DNA from: Marivita sp.
GTDB taxonomy: Bacteria; Pseudomonadota; Alphaproteobacteria; Rhodobacterales; Rhodobacteraceae
Assembly (NCBI RefSeq): GCF_020055675.1
Contig: NZ_JAIPUS010000003.1
Location: 62,001-126,000 of the forward strand
Length of the DNA stretch: 64,000 nt
Reading direction: 5' to 3'
A program made the position numbers and the translations under genes. Positions 51,863-62,963 of this stretch are shown here, in pieces; the first letter of the stretch is position 1; each line of letters opens with the position of its first letter. The notes below the pieces were generated by a model. The model saw only the letters and a program-made list of their open reading frames with translations. It searched no databases and had not been told where the DNA came from.

Positions 51863-54800
51863 ATGGCAGATCCCCGATTCATTCACCTTCGCGTCCATTC
51901 CGAATACTCGCTGCTCGAAGGGGCGGTCCGGCTGAAAAAACTGCCGGATTTGTGCAAGGACCGCGACATGCCGGCTGTCGCGTTGACCGACACCAATAAC
52001 CTCTTTGCGGCGCTGGAGTTTTCCGTTTCGACGGCGGGCGCGGGCGTGCAGCCGATCATCGGATGCCAAGTCGATCTGCGGGTGGCCGATCCTGCGCCGG
52101 GTGAGCGTGCCAGGCCGCCCGCACCGGTGGTGCTGCTGGCACAGACCGAAACCGGCTATGAGCACCTGATGAAGCTGAACTCCTGTCTCTATCTGCGCCC
52201 CGACGGGGAATTGCCGCATGTCACTCTGGACGAGTTGGAACAGTACAGCGACGGCGTGATCTGCCTCACCGGCGGGCCGGACGGCGCAATTGGCCGGATG
52301 CTGCAACAGGGCAATCGCGGGGCCGCGGAGGCGGTGATGCAGCGCCTTGCCGGTGTATTCGGCGACCGGCTTTATGTCGAGTTGCAGCGCCATCCCGGCG
52401 ACAGCGGATCGCCCGAGATCGAGCGCCTGACCGAGCGCCCCTTTGTCGAGATGGCTTACGCGATGGGCCTGCCGCTGGTGGCGACCAACGATGTCTACTT
52501 CCCCAAATCCGAAATGTACGAGGCGCATGACGCGCTGATCTGCATCGCTGACGGGGCTTATGTCGACCAGCAGGAGCCGCGTCGCCGCCTGACGCCGCAG
52601 CATTATTTCAAGTCGCCGCAAGAGATGGTGACGCTGTTTGCCGATCTGCCCGAAGCGATCGAGAACACGGTTGAAATTGCCAGGCGCTGCGCCTTCATGG
52701 CCTATCGGCGTGATCCGATCCTGCCGCGCTTTGCCGATGACGAGGTTGAGGAACTGGCCCGCCAGTCGCGCAAGGGGTTGAAGGACCGGCTCGCGGTGAT
52801 CCCGCACGCCGCCCCGGTCGAGGACTACGAGAAACGGCTCGAATTCGAGCTGGGCATCATCGAAGGCATGGGCTTTCCCGGCTATTTCCTGATCGTTGCC
52901 GATTTCATCAAATGGGCCAAGGACCAGGACATCCCGGTGGGGCCGGGGCGGGGGTCTGGTGCGGGCTCACTTGTGGCCTATGCGCTGACCATCACCGACC
53001 TTGATCCGCTGCGCTACCAGCTTCTGTTCGAACGGTTCCTGAATCCCGAGCGCGTGTCGATGCCGGACTTCGACATCGATTTCTGCATGGACCGCCGCGA
53101 GGAAGTGATCCGCTACGTTCAGGACAGGTATGGCCAGGACAAGGTGGGCCAGATCATCACCTTCGGCGCGCTCTTGTCAAAGGCGGCGGTGCGCGATGTC
53201 GGGCGTGTGTTGCAGATGCCCTACGGCCAGGTTGACCGCCTGTCCAAGATGATCCCCGTGGAAGGAGTCAAACCCGTCAGCATTGAAAAGGCGCTCCACG
53301 ATGAGCCGCGCCTGCGCGAATTGGCGCGCGAGGAAGAGGTGGTGGAGCGTTTGTTGACCTATGGTCAACAGGTCGAGGGACTGCTGCGCAATGCCTCCAC
53401 CCATGCCGCCGGCGTCGTGATCGGTGACCGGCCGCTGGACGAATTGGTGCCACTCTACCAGGACCCGCGCTCGGACATGCCCGCAACGCAGTTCAACATG
53501 AAATGGGTCGAACAGGCGGGTCTTGTTAAGTTCGACTTTCTGGGTCTCAAGACACTGACCGTGATCCAGTACGCGCTCGACATGATTTTCAAGACGGGGC
53601 GCCCGCTGCATGTCGCCGCAGACGGGACCGAGATTTACGCGCCGTTTGACGGGGCGGAAAACGACATCGGACAGATTCCGCTGGATGACGAGGCGACCTA
53701 TCGGCTTTATTCGAAAGCCAAGACCGTTGCCGTGTTCCAGGTGGAAAGCTCGGGCATGATGGATGCGCTCAAGCGGATGAAGCCAGACTGCATCGAGGAC
53801 ATCATCGCCCTTGTCGCGCTCTACCGGCCCGGTCCGATGGAAAACATCCCGAAGTTCTGCGAGGTCAAGAACGGGCTGAGCAAGCGCGACCTGTTGCACC
53901 CATCGATCGACCACATCCTCGACGAGACGCAGGGCATCATCGTGTACCAGGAACAGGTGATGCAGATCGCGCAGGAGATGGCGGGCTATTCGCTTGGCGG
54001 CGCCGACCTGCTCCGGCGTGCGATGGGCAAGAAGATCCAGGAGGCGATGGATGCCGAGCGGCCCAAGTTCCTCAAGGGGGCTGCCGAAAACGGTGTGGAC
54101 GAGGCAAAGGCGGTCGAGGTCTGGAACCTGCTCGACAAGTTTGCCAATTACGGCTTCAACAAATCGCACGCTGCCGCCTATGCCGTGGTCAGTTACCAGA
54201 CGGCCTGGCTCAAGGCGAACCACCCGGTTGAATTCATGGCCGGGGTGATGAACTGCGACATTCATCTGACCGACAAGCTCGCAGTCTATTTCGAGGAAGT
54301 TAAGAAAGGTCTGGCCCTGCCCTGGGTGCCGCCCTGTGTGAACCGGTCGCAGGCGATGTTCGACGTGCGGGATGGCGCGTTGGTCTACGCGCTCGGTGCG
54401 CTCAAGAATGTGGGCGTTGAGGCGATGAAGCTGGTTGTCCAGGGTCGGCACAGCCAGTCGCCTTCGGTGGCCAGCGCATCCGGGCCAAACGAGGAGCGAC
54501 CCTTCGTGACCGTGTATGATTTTGCCCGGCGGGTCGATCTGAAACGCGTCGGCAAGCGGCCGCTTGAAATGCTGGCGCGCGCCGGCGCTTTCGACCAGCT
54601 CGATGGCAACCGGCGCCGCGTATTCGAAAGCATTGATGCGCTGGTCGCCTATTCCGCGGCGATCCACGATCAGCGGGCATCGGCCCAGGTGTCGCTGTTC
54701 GGCGAGGCGGGCGACGACCTGCCGGAACCGAGGTTGTCGCCGGTGAGCGACTGGCTCCCGGCCGAGCGCCTTTCGGAGGAATTCAAGGCGGTCGGATTCT

Positions 54801-55405
54801 ATCTTTCCGGCCATCCGCTGGACGACTACATGACTGCGCTGAAACGCAAGGGCGCGATCACGCTTGATGATGTGCTGGAGAAGGTGCAGTCCGGCCCATG
54901 CGTTGCCAAGCTGGCCGGAGTTGTTGCCGGGCGGCAGGAACGGAAATCCGCGCGGGGAAACCGGTTTGCCTTTGCGCAGCTCAGCGATCCGACCGGGGCA
55001 TACGAGGTTACGCTCTTCTCTGACACGCTGGAGACGGCGCGCGATCATCTGGAAACCGGTTCCAAGGTGTTGATCACCGTGGAGGCGACGCTGGAATCCG
55101 ATCAGCTCAAGCTGTTGGGCCGCTCGGTTGCGCCTGCGGATATCGCGGTCGCGGACACGGTCAGCATGGGCTTGCGGATCTTCGTGGATGAACCGGAGGT
55201 GGTCCCGCAGGTGGCCTCCGTTCTCAGCCGCGCGATAGACCAGTTGCCGCGGGCGGGCAAGGGACCGATCCGGATCTGCTGTATGGGAGCGCCGGGATTG
55301 CCGGGCGAAGTCGACGTGGCCCTTGCAAAGGAATTCCCCGTAACGCCCGAGATCAAGGGTGCGATCAAGTCTCTTGGCGGCGTGCTCGATGTTGAAGAGC
55401 TCTAG
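51863..55405 (+). CDS. dnaE: DNA polymerase III subunit alpha
   Basis: MADPRFIHLRVHSEYSLLEGAVRLKKLPDLCKDRDMPAVALTDTNN; PDFDIDFCMDRREEVI; long ORF with PHP, polymerase and OB regions. Confidence 0.98.
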   Translation: MADPRFIHLRVHSEYSLLEGAVRLKKLPDLCKDRDMPAVALTDTNNLFAALEFSVSTAGAGVQPIIGCQVDLRVADPAPGERARPPAPVVLLAQTETGYEHLMKLNSCLYLRPDGELPHVTLDELEQYSDGVICLTGGPDGAIGRMLQQGNRGAAEAVMQRLAGVFGDRLYVELQRHPGDSGSPEIERLTERPFVEMAYAMGLPLVATNDVYFPKSEMYEAHDALICIADGAYVDQQEPRRRLTPQHYFKSPQEMVTLFADLPEAIENTVEIARRCAFMAYRRDPILPRFADDEVEELARQSRKGLKDRLAVIPHAAPVEDYEKRLEFELGIIEGMGFPGYFLIVADFIKWAKDQDIPVGPGRGSGAGSLVAYALTITDLDPLRYQLLFERFLNPERVSMPDFDIDFCMDRREEVIRYVQDRYGQDKVGQIITFGALLSKAAVRDVGRVLQMPYGQVDRLSKMIPVEGVKPVSIEKALHDEPRLRELAREEEVVERLLTYGQQVEGLLRNASTHAAGVVIGDRPLDELVPLYQDPRSDMPATQFNMKWVEQAGLVKFDFLGLKTLTVIQYALDMIFKTGRPLHVAADGTEIYAPFDGAENDIGQIPLDDEATYRLYSKAKTVAVFQVESSGMMDALKRMKPDCIEDIIALVALYRPGPMENIPKFCEVKNGLSKRDLLHPSIDHILDETQGIIVYQEQVMQIAQEMAGYSLGGADLLRRAMGKKIQEAMDAERPKFLKGAAENGVDEAKAVEVWNLLDKFANYGFNKSHAAAYAVVSYQTAWLKANHPVEFMAGVMNCDIHLTDKLAVYFEEVKKGLALPWVPPCVNRSQAMFDVRDGALVYALGALKNVGVEAMKLVVQGRHSQSPSVASASGPNEERPFVTVYDFARRVDLKRVGKRPLEMLARAGAFDQLDGNRRRVFESIDALVAYSAAIHDQRASAQVSLFGEAGDDLPEPRLSPVSDWLPAERLSEEFKAVGFYLSGHPLDDYMTALKRKGAITLDDVLEKVQSGPCVAKLAGVVAGRQERKSARGNRFAFAQLSDPTGAYEVTLFSDTLETARDHLETGSKVLITVEATLESDQLKLLGRSVAPADIAVADTVSMGLRIFVDEPEVVPQVASVLSRAIDQLPRAGKGPIRICCMGAPGLPGEVDVALAKEFPVTPEIKGAIKSLGGVLDVEEL

Positions 55406-55467
55406 CCTGGCCGGTGGACGGCACGCGGCCCTGTCTCTAGAACAGTCCGCGTGATGAGAGAAATGCA

Positions 55468-56385
55468 ATGAACCGTTTCGCCACGATCCTGTGCGTGATC
55501 AGCATGGTGGGCGGATGCGCCCGTGATCCCCTGGGTGGTGTGCCGCGTCTGTCGGACGCGGATCTGACCGAATCCGATAATCAGGCCGCGATCCGCGCCG
55601 ACCCCCAAGCAGAGCCCGCCGATCCGTCCCCCGGCTTTCTGGGCGGTCTCTTTGGCCGCGGCGGCGCAAACGCACCCGAGCCCGACACGGGCACGACGCA
55701 GGCGACGGAGCCAGAGACCGCATCGCAGGAGCCGGGCGCCAATGCCGCGGAACCACCGCGGCGCGGGCTGCTGGGCCTTTTCAGCCGCGCCGCCGATGCG
55801 GTACCCGATCGAGACACCGAGCAAGACGCACCGCGATCGCCGGGGCAATCCGGTGACAAGTCTGCCTCGCGTGGCCCGGCCCCCGGTACGCCCGATTACC
55901 GGATCGTGCCGCCGGGCACCGAATTGCCCTTTGGCACGATTGCCCGCGTCTGCGATGTGTCGAAGCGCCAGCTTGGCACGCGCATCGCCCGCTATCCCGA
56001 ACGTCGCTCCAGCTACATGATTTACGACTCCCAGCCGGGGAACACGGGATTACACAGCTTTTATGTGACCGGCTTTGAAGACGGCTGTGCGCGTCAGTTC
56101 ACGGCAGCCCTTGCCATGTTCGGCAGCCCGCAAACCCATGAGCAACTGCGCTACGGTCTGCCGTCGCAGGTGCAACCTTATTCCGCGACCGATGCCGCGT
56201 ATGAAAAGCTGAAGTCAAAGGTGTGCCGTGTCGGGCAGGGCAAGCCTTGCGGGTCCGGGATGAACCGGCTTGCGCGCGATACCGTGTTCGTCAGCGTCTA
56301 TGAACGTTTCGGATCAAACCCGGTCTGGAAAACGCTCCTGCTGCACGACGGCGCAGTGATCGAGACGGATATCCGAGGCAACTGA
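55468..56385 (+). CDS. Uncharacterised lipoprotein with Pro/Glu-rich spacer
   Basis: MNRFATILCVISMVGGCARDP lipobox; low-complexity spacer; conserved-looking C-terminal domain. Confidence 0.75.
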   Translation: MNRFATILCVISMVGGCARDPLGGVPRLSDADLTESDNQAAIRADPQAEPADPSPGFLGGLFGRGGANAPEPDTGTTQATEPETASQEPGANAAEPPRRGLLGLFSRAADAVPDRDTEQDAPRSPGQSGDKSASRGPAPGTPDYRIVPPGTELPFGTIARVCDVSKRQLGTRIARYPERRSSYMIYDSQPGNTGLHSFYVTGFEDGCARQFTAALAMFGSPQTHEQLRYGLPSQVQPYSATDAAYEKLKSKVCRVGQGKPCGSGMNRLARDTVFVSVYERFGSNPVWKTLLLHDGAVIETDIRGN

Positions 56386-56419
56386 CCCGGCGGGCCGTCT
56401 GCAAGGACGCGGGCATCGT

Positions 56420-56620
56420 TCAGTAATGCGGGGGCCGTTCATCGCCCAGGAAAACGCCGCCGGTCCCCTCTGCCTCGCGTTCGGCCTCACGGCGCATCAA
56501 TCTATCGACTCGCGCTGTCAGCCGGTCGATCTCCTTGCGCTGGGCCATGACCGTGTCCGACAGATCGTCAGTGACACGCAGCAGGTCGGCGATGCGTTCT
56601 TCAAGGGCTCTGGTATCCAT
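56420..56620 (-). CDS. slyX: SlyX-family protein
   Basis: MDTRALEERIADLLRVTDDLSDTVMAQRKEIDRLTARVDRLMRRE...DERPPHY. Confidence 0.88.
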   Translation of the reverse strand: MDTRALEERIADLLRVTDDLSDTVMAQRKEIDRLTARVDRLMRREAEREAEGTGGVFLGDERPPHY

Positions 56621-56843
56621 ACCGCACAGATGCCCATGACAGGCGGCAAAGGCAAGGGAAGACCAGACGCAAACACCATCAACTGTTTCGGGCGTGAACC
56701 AACGCGAGGCGCGTCGGCCATGTCACGGGGTTTTCCAAGCGTCGTAAGCCCGTGCTGCTGATCTGATTTGACCGGCACGTTCTTGCCCCCTCCGGCGCAA
56801 GCCGTTAGAGGACGCGCAACGCCGATCCAGATGGAACGTGACA

Positions 56844-58349
56844 ATGGCCAAGTCAAAGAAAACCCCGCGTCCCAAGGCGCAGACGCCCAAGGGCTTCCGT
56901 GACTATTTCGGCGCGGACGTGACCGAACGGTCCGAGATGTTGGCGAAGATTGCCGAGGTCTACCATCGCTACGGCTTTGACGCTCTGGAAAGTTCGGGTG
57001 TCGAGACCGTGGAGGCGCTGGGCAAGTTCCTGCCTGATGTGGATCGCCCGAATGACGGCGTTTTTGCATGGCAGGAAGAAGACGACGGTGACTGGCTTGC
57101 CCTGCGCTATGACCTGACGGCGCCTCTGGCCCGCGTCTATGCGCAGCACCGCAACGATCTGCCGCTGCCGTACCGGCGCTACGCGATGGGTCCGGTCTGG
57201 CGCAACGAAAAGCCGGGGCCGGGGCGGTTTCGGCAGTTCTATCAATGCGATGCGGATACGGTGGGCGCGGCATCGGTCGCGGCGGATGCCGAAATCTGCG
57301 CGATGCTTGCAGACACGCTCGAAGTCGTCGGCATCCCGCGCGGGGATTATATCGTTCGGGTGAACAATCGGAAGGTTCTGAACGGCGTGCTGGAGTCGAT
57401 GGGGCTGAATGACGACAGCCAGCGCGACGCCGTCCTGCGCACCATCGACAAGTTTGATAAGGTCGGCGAGGCGGGCGTGCGCGAATTGCTTGGCAAGGGG
57501 CGGCTTGATGCCTCGGGCGCCTATATCGACGGTGTGGGCCTGAGTGATGCGCAGGCCGAACCCGTTATCGCGTTCTTGACCTCCAAGGGCGAAACTGCCG
57601 CGCAGACGATCGGGAATCTGAAGGCGGCGGTCGGTGACAGCAAGATTGGTGCGGACGGTGTGGCAGAGCTTGAGCAGATCGCTGATCTGCTGGCTGCTGG
57701 CGGCTACGGTCCCGACCGGATCGTCATCGATCCCTCGGTGGTGCGCGGTCTGGGCTATTACACCGGCCCCGTGTTCGAGGCGGAACTGACCTTTGACATC
57801 GTTGACGAAAAGGGCCGCAAACGGCAGTTCGGATCGGTCGCGGGCGGCGGGCGCTACGACGATCTGGTAAAGCGCTTCACCGGTCAGCCGGTCCCGGCCA
57901 CGGGGGTCAGCATCGGTGTGGATCGGCTTCTTGCCGCCCTGCGCGAGAAAGGCCGGACAGGCCTGGCGAACGTTGGCCCCGTGGTGGTGACCGTCATGGA
58001 TCGCGACCGCATGGGTGACTACCAGGCGATGGTGGCCGAGCTGCGCAACGCGTATATTGATCCCAGTGATCCATCCAAAGGCAAAATCCGCGCCGAGGTG
58101 TATCTGGGCAACCCGAAGAATTTCGGCAACCAGTTGAAATACGCAGACAAGCGCCAGTCGCCGGTGGCGGTGATCGAAGGCGCGGATGAAAAGGCCAGCG
58201 GCATGGTGCAGATCAAGGACCTGGTCCTGGGCGCAAAGATCGCTGAGGGCGCCAGCCTCGAAGAATGGCAGGATCGGCCCAACCAGTTCGAGGTGCCGCG
58301 CGATCAGCTTGTGGCCAAAGTACGCGAGATCCTTGAAGGCTATGCCTGA
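56844..58349 (+). CDS. hisS: Histidyl-tRNA synthetase
   Basis: [68 protein letters not shown]. Confidence 0.97.
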   Translation: MAKSKKTPRPKAQTPKGFRDYFGADVTERSEMLAKIAEVYHRYGFDALESSGVETVEALGKFLPDVDRPNDGVFAWQEEDDGDWLALRYDLTAPLARVYAQHRNDLPLPYRRYAMGPVWRNEKPGPGRFRQFYQCDADTVGAASVAADAEICAMLADTLEVVGIPRGDYIVRVNNRKVLNGVLESMGLNDDSQRDAVLRTIDKFDKVGEAGVRELLGKGRLDASGAYIDGVGLSDAQAEPVIAFLTSKGETAAQTIGNLKAAVGDSKIGADGVAELEQIADLLAAGGYGPDRIVIDPSVVRGLGYYTGPVFEAELTFDIVDEKGRKRQFGSVAGGGRYDDLVKRFTGQPVPATGVSIGVDRLLAALREKGRTGLANVGPVVVTVMDRDRMGDYQAMVAELRNAYIDPSDPSKGKIRAEVYLGNPKNFGNQLKYADKRQSPVAVIEGADEKASGMVQIKDLVLGAKIAEGASLEEWQDRPNQFEVPRDQLVAKVREILEGYA

Positions 58350-59446
58350 TGTCCCAGACCATGCCTGACACCCCACCCGCACGCGGTCTCGCCCAGCGCC
58401 TCTGCAATCGCTTTGCCTCCGACGGGGCGGCGCGGTTTGAGACGAATATCCTTCTGCCGGCCGAAGTCCTGCTGGACCTTTACGGCGAGGATGTGCGCGC
58501 ACGAACCTATGTCACATCCGACCCTGATCGTGGCGAGATGATGCTGCGCCCGGACTTCACGGTGCCGCTTGTGCAATACCATATGAGAGGCGCGGGTGCG
58601 CCCGCCAGCTATACATATTGCGGCGAGGTGTTCCGCAAACAGGAAGATCATCCCGACCGCCGCAGCGAATACATGCAGGTTGGTTACGAAGACTTTGGCG
58701 GCAGCGATCCGGCACAGGTCGATGCCGATGTGTTCGGCCGCTTTTCCGATATTCTGGCGCCGCTCGGTCTGCGCCCGGCGACCGGTGACATTGGAATCCT
58801 CATCGCCATGGTGACAGGCTTGGACACCACGGAGGACCGCCGCGCCGCACTCATGCGCCACATCTGGCGTCCTGCGAGGTTTACCGCCCTGGTCAAGCGT
58901 TTTGCCGGCCTGACCCCGGTCCCGCCCGCGCGTGCGGCACTGCTTGCGGCGGATAACCCGTTGCAGGCAGCCGGGACCACGATCGGCCTGCGCAGCAAAG
59001 GCGAAATCGCAAGCCGCATTGACGCGCTGCGTGCGGACGCGGCCTGCGCGCCGGTGTCGGGCGAGGTGGTCGAGTTGATTTCTGCCGTCTTGGCAGTCTC
59101 TGAAACCTGCCCGAACGCGTTGGAACAGTTGCGCGATATCGCGGTGGACCTGCCCGGCATCCTGCCGGCACTGGACCGCTTCGAGGCACGCTGCGAAGCG
59201 ATGACGCGGCGCGGTGTCGATGTCGAGAGCTTGCCCTTCGAGGCATCCTATGGCCGCACTTCGATGGAATATTATGATGGCTTCGTGTTTGGTTTCTACG
59301 CCGAGGCGCGCCCCGATTTGCCGCCGGTCGCGACCGGGGGGCGCTACGATGCGCTCACCGAACGGTTGGGGCAGGGTCGCGGGATCCCGGCCGTGGGCGG
59401 TGTGATCCGGCCTGACCTTCTGTCCGATCTCGGGGGGCTGGCATGA
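58349..59446 (+). CDS. hisZ: ATP phosphoribosyltransferase regulatory subunit
   Basis: HisS-like paralogue (LRPDFTVPLVQYHM, YTYCGEVFRKQEDHPDRRSEYMQVG) followed by short-form hisG. Confidence 0.94.
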   Translation: MSQTMPDTPPARGLAQRLCNRFASDGAARFETNILLPAEVLLDLYGEDVRARTYVTSDPDRGEMMLRPDFTVPLVQYHMRGAGAPASYTYCGEVFRKQEDHPDRRSEYMQVGYEDFGGSDPAQVDADVFGRFSDILAPLGLRPATGDIGILIAMVTGLDTTEDRRAALMRHIWRPARFTALVKRFAGLTPVPPARAALLAADNPLQAAGTTIGLRSKGEIASRIDALRADAACAPVSGEVVELISAVLAVSETCPNALEQLRDIAVDLPGILPALDRFEARCEAMTRRGVDVESLPFEASYGRTSMEYYDGFVFGFYAEARPDLPPVATGGRYDALTERLGQGRGIPAVGGVIRPDLLSDLGGLA

Positions 59447-60135
59447 CGATCAAGCTCGGTGTGCCGTCCAAGGGACGGCTGATGGAGAAGACCTTTGACT
59501 GGTTCAGCGCACGCGGCGTGACCCTGTCGCGTACCGGGTCGGACCGGGAATACGCGGGCGCTGTCGAGGGGATCGAGGGCGTCGATCTCGTATTGCTGTC
59601 GGCTGGCGAAATCCCGCGCGAACTTGCGGCAGGTCGCATTCACCTTGGTGTCACGGGCACGGATCTGATCCAGGAAAAGCTCGTGCAATGGGATCAGAAA
59701 GTGGAGCCCCTGGAGCCTCTCGGGTTTGGTCATGCCAACCTGATCGTGGCCGTGCCCTCCTGTTGGGTCGATGTGGACACATTGGACGATCTGGACGGTG
59801 CCGCCGCTGCCTTTCGCGCGCGGCACGGGTTTCGCATGCGGATCGCGACGAAATATCATCGCCTTGTCCGCGATTACCTGCGGCGCGGTGGCGTTGCCGA
59901 TTACCAACTGGTCGACAGCCAGGGTGCGACCGAAGGCACCGTCAAGAACCTCACCGCAGAAGCGATTGCCGACATCACCTCAAGCGGCGAAACCCTGCGC
60001 GCGAATCATCTGAAAATTTTGCAAGCTCCGCCAATCCTGGAAAGCCAGGCGACCCTTTTCCGAAGCCGCGTTGCCCAGAAGTCCGATACCGAGCGCGATG
60101 TTCTGCGGGCCCTGATCGACCGGCTTGGTGTTTAG
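59443..60135 (+). CDS. hisG: ATP phosphoribosyltransferase (short form)
   Basis: IKLGVPSKGRLMEKTFDWF; LGVTGTDLIQE; 230 aa. Confidence 0.95.
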   Translation: MTIKLGVPSKGRLMEKTFDWFSARGVTLSRTGSDREYAGAVEGIEGVDLVLLSAGEIPRELAAGRIHLGVTGTDLIQEKLVQWDQKVEPLEPLGFGHANLIVAVPSCWVDVDTLDDLDGAAAAFRARHGFRMRIATKYHRLVRDYLRRGGVADYQLVDSQGATEGTVKNLTAEAIADITSSGETLRANHLKILQAPPILESQATLFRSRVAQKSDTERDVLRALIDRLGV

Positions 60136-60189
60136 CGGGGCCAAATTCCTGAACGGATTTGGCAAAATGCGTTGTCGCGGTTTGGCGCG

Positions 60190-61509
60190 TCATGCGTGGC
60201 GCAGGAACAATTCGCGTAGATTGACCTTGGCGCGAAGCCGGGTTGCCAGCAGGAACAGCCCCGCCGCCTTGCGCTGAAGGTAGAGCACATCTGTCGGCGG
60301 GATATGTTGGATCGACCTGTCGCGGCCAAGCGCCATACCCCGATCGCGCAGATCGGCTACCAGGGAGGTATCGCCGAAATCGAACCCGGCGGCTTCGAGC
60401 ATCGGGCCATTCGCCGTTGCAACCATATCAAGGATTTCCACGCGGGTTTTTTCAGGAATTGTGGCGGACAGAAGCCCCAGGTCCGTGAGGGCCCGTTCAA
60501 TCCCGGCATGATCGTCGTCGAGCGCGGGTTGCAGGATCGCCCGGGATCGGGCGGACAAATCCGTGTCGATCACATGCGTCGCGCCAAAATCCAGCAGAAC
60601 GATCTTTTCGGCGTCGGGCTGCCATCTGAAATTTGCGAAATTCGGGTCTGACTGGATGCGGCCAAACTCGAAAACCTCACGCATCATCAGCGCGATCAAC
60701 TGATATGCCACGTGATCGCGTGTTGCCTGATCGGCGGTGTCCAGCGTGTCGAGAGATTGTGACGGGATGAAATCCATGGCGAGGATGTCGGGGGTCGACA
60801 AATCCATGTGGACGGAGGGCACTACGAAATGCTGATCGGTGTCGAGAAGATCTCCAAAGCGTTCGAGGTTCCCGGCTTCCTGCAGGTAATCCGCTTCCTC
60901 GTGCAATTGCCGTCCGGCATCTTCCAAGAGCGGTTTTAGGTCCAACCCCTTGGGCACCAGGCCCGAGACACGCATCAGGCTGGACAGGTTCCGCAGGTCG
61001 CTATCGATGCTGTCGCGGATCCCCGGGTATTGTATCTTGATCGCCAGATCGCGCCCATCGCGGGTTTGGGCGCGATGCACCTGTCCGATGGACGCCGCTG
61101 CGATCGGGCGGACGTCAAATCGCTTGAAGTGTTTGGTGAAATCCGCCCCCCAGGCGGCCTCCAGCACTTTCTTGAGCTGAGCAGGCGGCATGAAATGCGC
61201 CTGCGATTGCAGCGGTTGCAGGAGGGCGGCAAGCTCTGGCGACAGGATGTCCCCGGCTTCGAGCGACAGGAGCTGTCCCATCTTCATGGCCGCCCCGCGC
61301 ATCTGGGACAATTCCCGCGTCAGACGCTGCGCGTTCGACGGGGTGAGGAACATGTCGCCGGGTGACGGTCTGCGCCCCTGCAGGAGATGCCGTGCCCCGG
61401 TTGCGGCGGCCGACCCGATCAGGCCACTCGCCAGACCTCCCATTCGGGCGGCGCGAGCGACTCTGCCGGTTGGTACGGCGCGACTTCGGGGATCGGGTGT
61501 TTCATCCAT
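60190..61509 (-). CDS. ABC1/AarF/UbiB-family atypical kinase
   Basis: LRGAAMKMGQLLS-type motif (MRGAAMKMGQLLSLEAGD); PIAAASIGQVHRAQTRDGRDLAIKIQYPG; LLDFGATHVID. Confidence 0.93.
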   Translation of the reverse strand: MDETPDPRSRAVPTGRVARAARMGGLASGLIGSAAATGARHLLQGRRPSPGDMFLTPSNAQRLTRELSQMRGAAMKMGQLLSLEAGDILSPELAALLQPLQSQAHFMPPAQLKKVLEAAWGADFTKHFKRFDVRPIAAASIGQVHRAQTRDGRDLAIKIQYPGIRDSIDSDLRNLSSLMRVSGLVPKGLDLKPLLEDAGRQLHEEADYLQEAGNLERFGDLLDTDQHFVVPSVHMDLSTPDILAMDFIPSQSLDTLDTADQATRDHVAYQLIALMMREVFEFGRIQSDPNFANFRWQPDAEKIVLLDFGATHVIDTDLSARSRAILQPALDDDHAGIERALTDLGLLSATIPEKTRVEILDMVATANGPMLEAAGFDFGDTSLVADLRDRGMALGRDRSIQHIPPTDVLYLQRKAAGLFLLATRLRAKVNLRELFLRHA

Positions 61510-61588
61510 GTCGCTGAGATAAATCGCCAACCGGCCGCGGCAATATCCGTCCCCCGCGAGGCTTTGCCGAAGGCCGGAAAATCGCTGC

Positions 61589-62455
61589 TCAGGTCGCGGC
61601 GTCAATCTTGTCTTGCGTGCGCAGCTCGAAATCCGACGCATCATGCCGTTCGCGCAGCTGCCCGGCCGGGTCGCCGGATGACCGATTGACCATGCGCCCG
61701 CGTTTCACCGCGTCGCGCGCGTCGATGGCCTCGGCCCAGCGGACGACATTGGTGTAGCTGCTCACGTCCAGGAACTTGGCCGCATCATAGAGCCGTCCGA
61801 GAACCAGGCCGCCGTACCAGGGCCATATCGCCATGTCGGCGATCGTGTAATCGGGGCCGCTGACGAACCGGGACTCGGCCAGTTGCCGGTCCAGCACGTC
61901 AAGCTGGCGCTTGGTTTCCATCGTGAACCGGTTGATCGGATATTCCATCGGCTCGGGCGCGTAGGCATAGAAATGGCCGAAGCCGCCGCCGAGATAGGGC
62001 GCGCTGCCCATCTGCCAGAACAGCCAGCTGAGCATCTCGGCGCGGCGCTCCCGCGGGCCCAGGAAGGCATCGAATGTCTCGGCGAGGTGCATGAGGATCG
62101 CGCCGGATTCAAAGACCCGGATCGGCGTGTCGCCGCTTTGGTCGACAAGCGCCGGGATCTTGGAGTTCGGGTTGATGTCGACAAAGCCCGATCCGAATTG
62201 GTCGCCCTCCCCGATATTGATCAGCCATGCGTCGTATTCGGCCGTGGTGTGGCCGGCCGCCAGCAATTCTTCGAACAGGATCGTGACCTTCTGTCCGTTC
62301 GGGGTGGCGAGGCTGTAGAGCTGGTAGGGATGCTTGCCCACCGGCAGGTCCGCGTCGTGGGTTGCGCCTGCCACGGGGCGATTGGTGCTGGCGAACTTGC
62401 CACCGTTGTCGCTGTCCCATGTCCAGACGTCGGCGGGCGTGTAGCTGTCGGTCAT
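61589..62455 (-). CDS. yghU: Glutathione S-transferase-family disulfide-bond oxidoreductase (YghU-like)
   Basis: FASTNRPVAGATHDADLPVGKHPYQLYSLATPNGQKVTILFEELL; NPNSKIPALVDQ; VFESGAILMHLAE. Confidence 0.92.
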   Translation of the reverse strand: MTDSYTPADVWTWDSDNGGKFASTNRPVAGATHDADLPVGKHPYQLYSLATPNGQKVTILFEELLAAGHTTAEYDAWLINIGEGDQFGSGFVDINPNSKIPALVDQSGDTPIRVFESGAILMHLAETFDAFLGPRERRAEMLSWLFWQMGSAPYLGGGFGHFYAYAPEPMEYPINRFTMETKRQLDVLDRQLAESRFVSGPDYTIADMAIWPWYGGLVLGRLYDAAKFLDVSSYTNVVRWAEAIDARDAVKRGRMVNRSSGDPAGQLRERHDASDFELRTQDKIDAAT

Positions 62456-62531
62456 GATTGCTGTCCTGAATGGGGGATCGGAAGGAAGGGTTGGACGTTT
62501 GGCCAGAGACAGGCCAGCGCGCGGCGGCGGG

Positions 62532-62963
62532 TCAGAGGACGCCGATTTCCGCCAGCGCGCCCGCAAGCTCGGGGGGCAGGGCATCGTCATCGGCGCGCGC
62601 CTGCCCGAGGTCGGGCGGCGCGTCTTCGGGCTTGAGGTAGCGCCACCCCTGGAACGGGCGTTTCGGGGCCGTGGCGGTGCGGATCAAATCGTCGTCCAGA
62701 ACGATCCCGCAGCGGCGGATTCCGTCCGAGCCGATGATCTCTTCCAGCCCGATGATTCGTTGCCGGGCCTGAAGCATCCCCTTGACGACCCAGTAGATCG
62801 AACCGCCGTTCAGCAGCTCTTTTTCGCGTTTGGGCCACATCCGGGTGAGGTGGAAATAATGCCCGCCGACGCGCTGCCTGGCGCGGTTTTGCTGCCAATC
62901 GGCGATCTGTTCGACGCTGTCGGACCCGACCGAGAGTTTGATGAGATGGATCATGTTTGCCAT
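62532..62963 (-). CDS. DUF1489-family protein
   Basis: MIHLIKLSVGSDSVEQIADWQ...HLTRMWPKREKELLNGGSIYWVVKGMLQARQRIIGLE. Confidence 0.9.
   Translation of the reverse strand: MANMIHLIKLSVGSDSVEQIADWQQNRARQRVGGHYFHLTRMWPKREKELLNGGSIYWVVKGMLQARQRIIGLEEIIGSDGIRRCGIVLDDDLIRTATAPKRPFQGWRYLKPEDAPPDLGQARADDDALPPELAGALAEIGVL

Noticed and set aside
53177-55468. 763-aa - strand ORF opposite dnaE
   Set aside because: Shadow ORF from GC-rich codon bias; composition and sequence look non-protein-like and the + strand clearly encodes DnaE.
56853-58502. 549-aa - strand ORF opposite hisS
   Set aside because: Antisense shadow of hisS.
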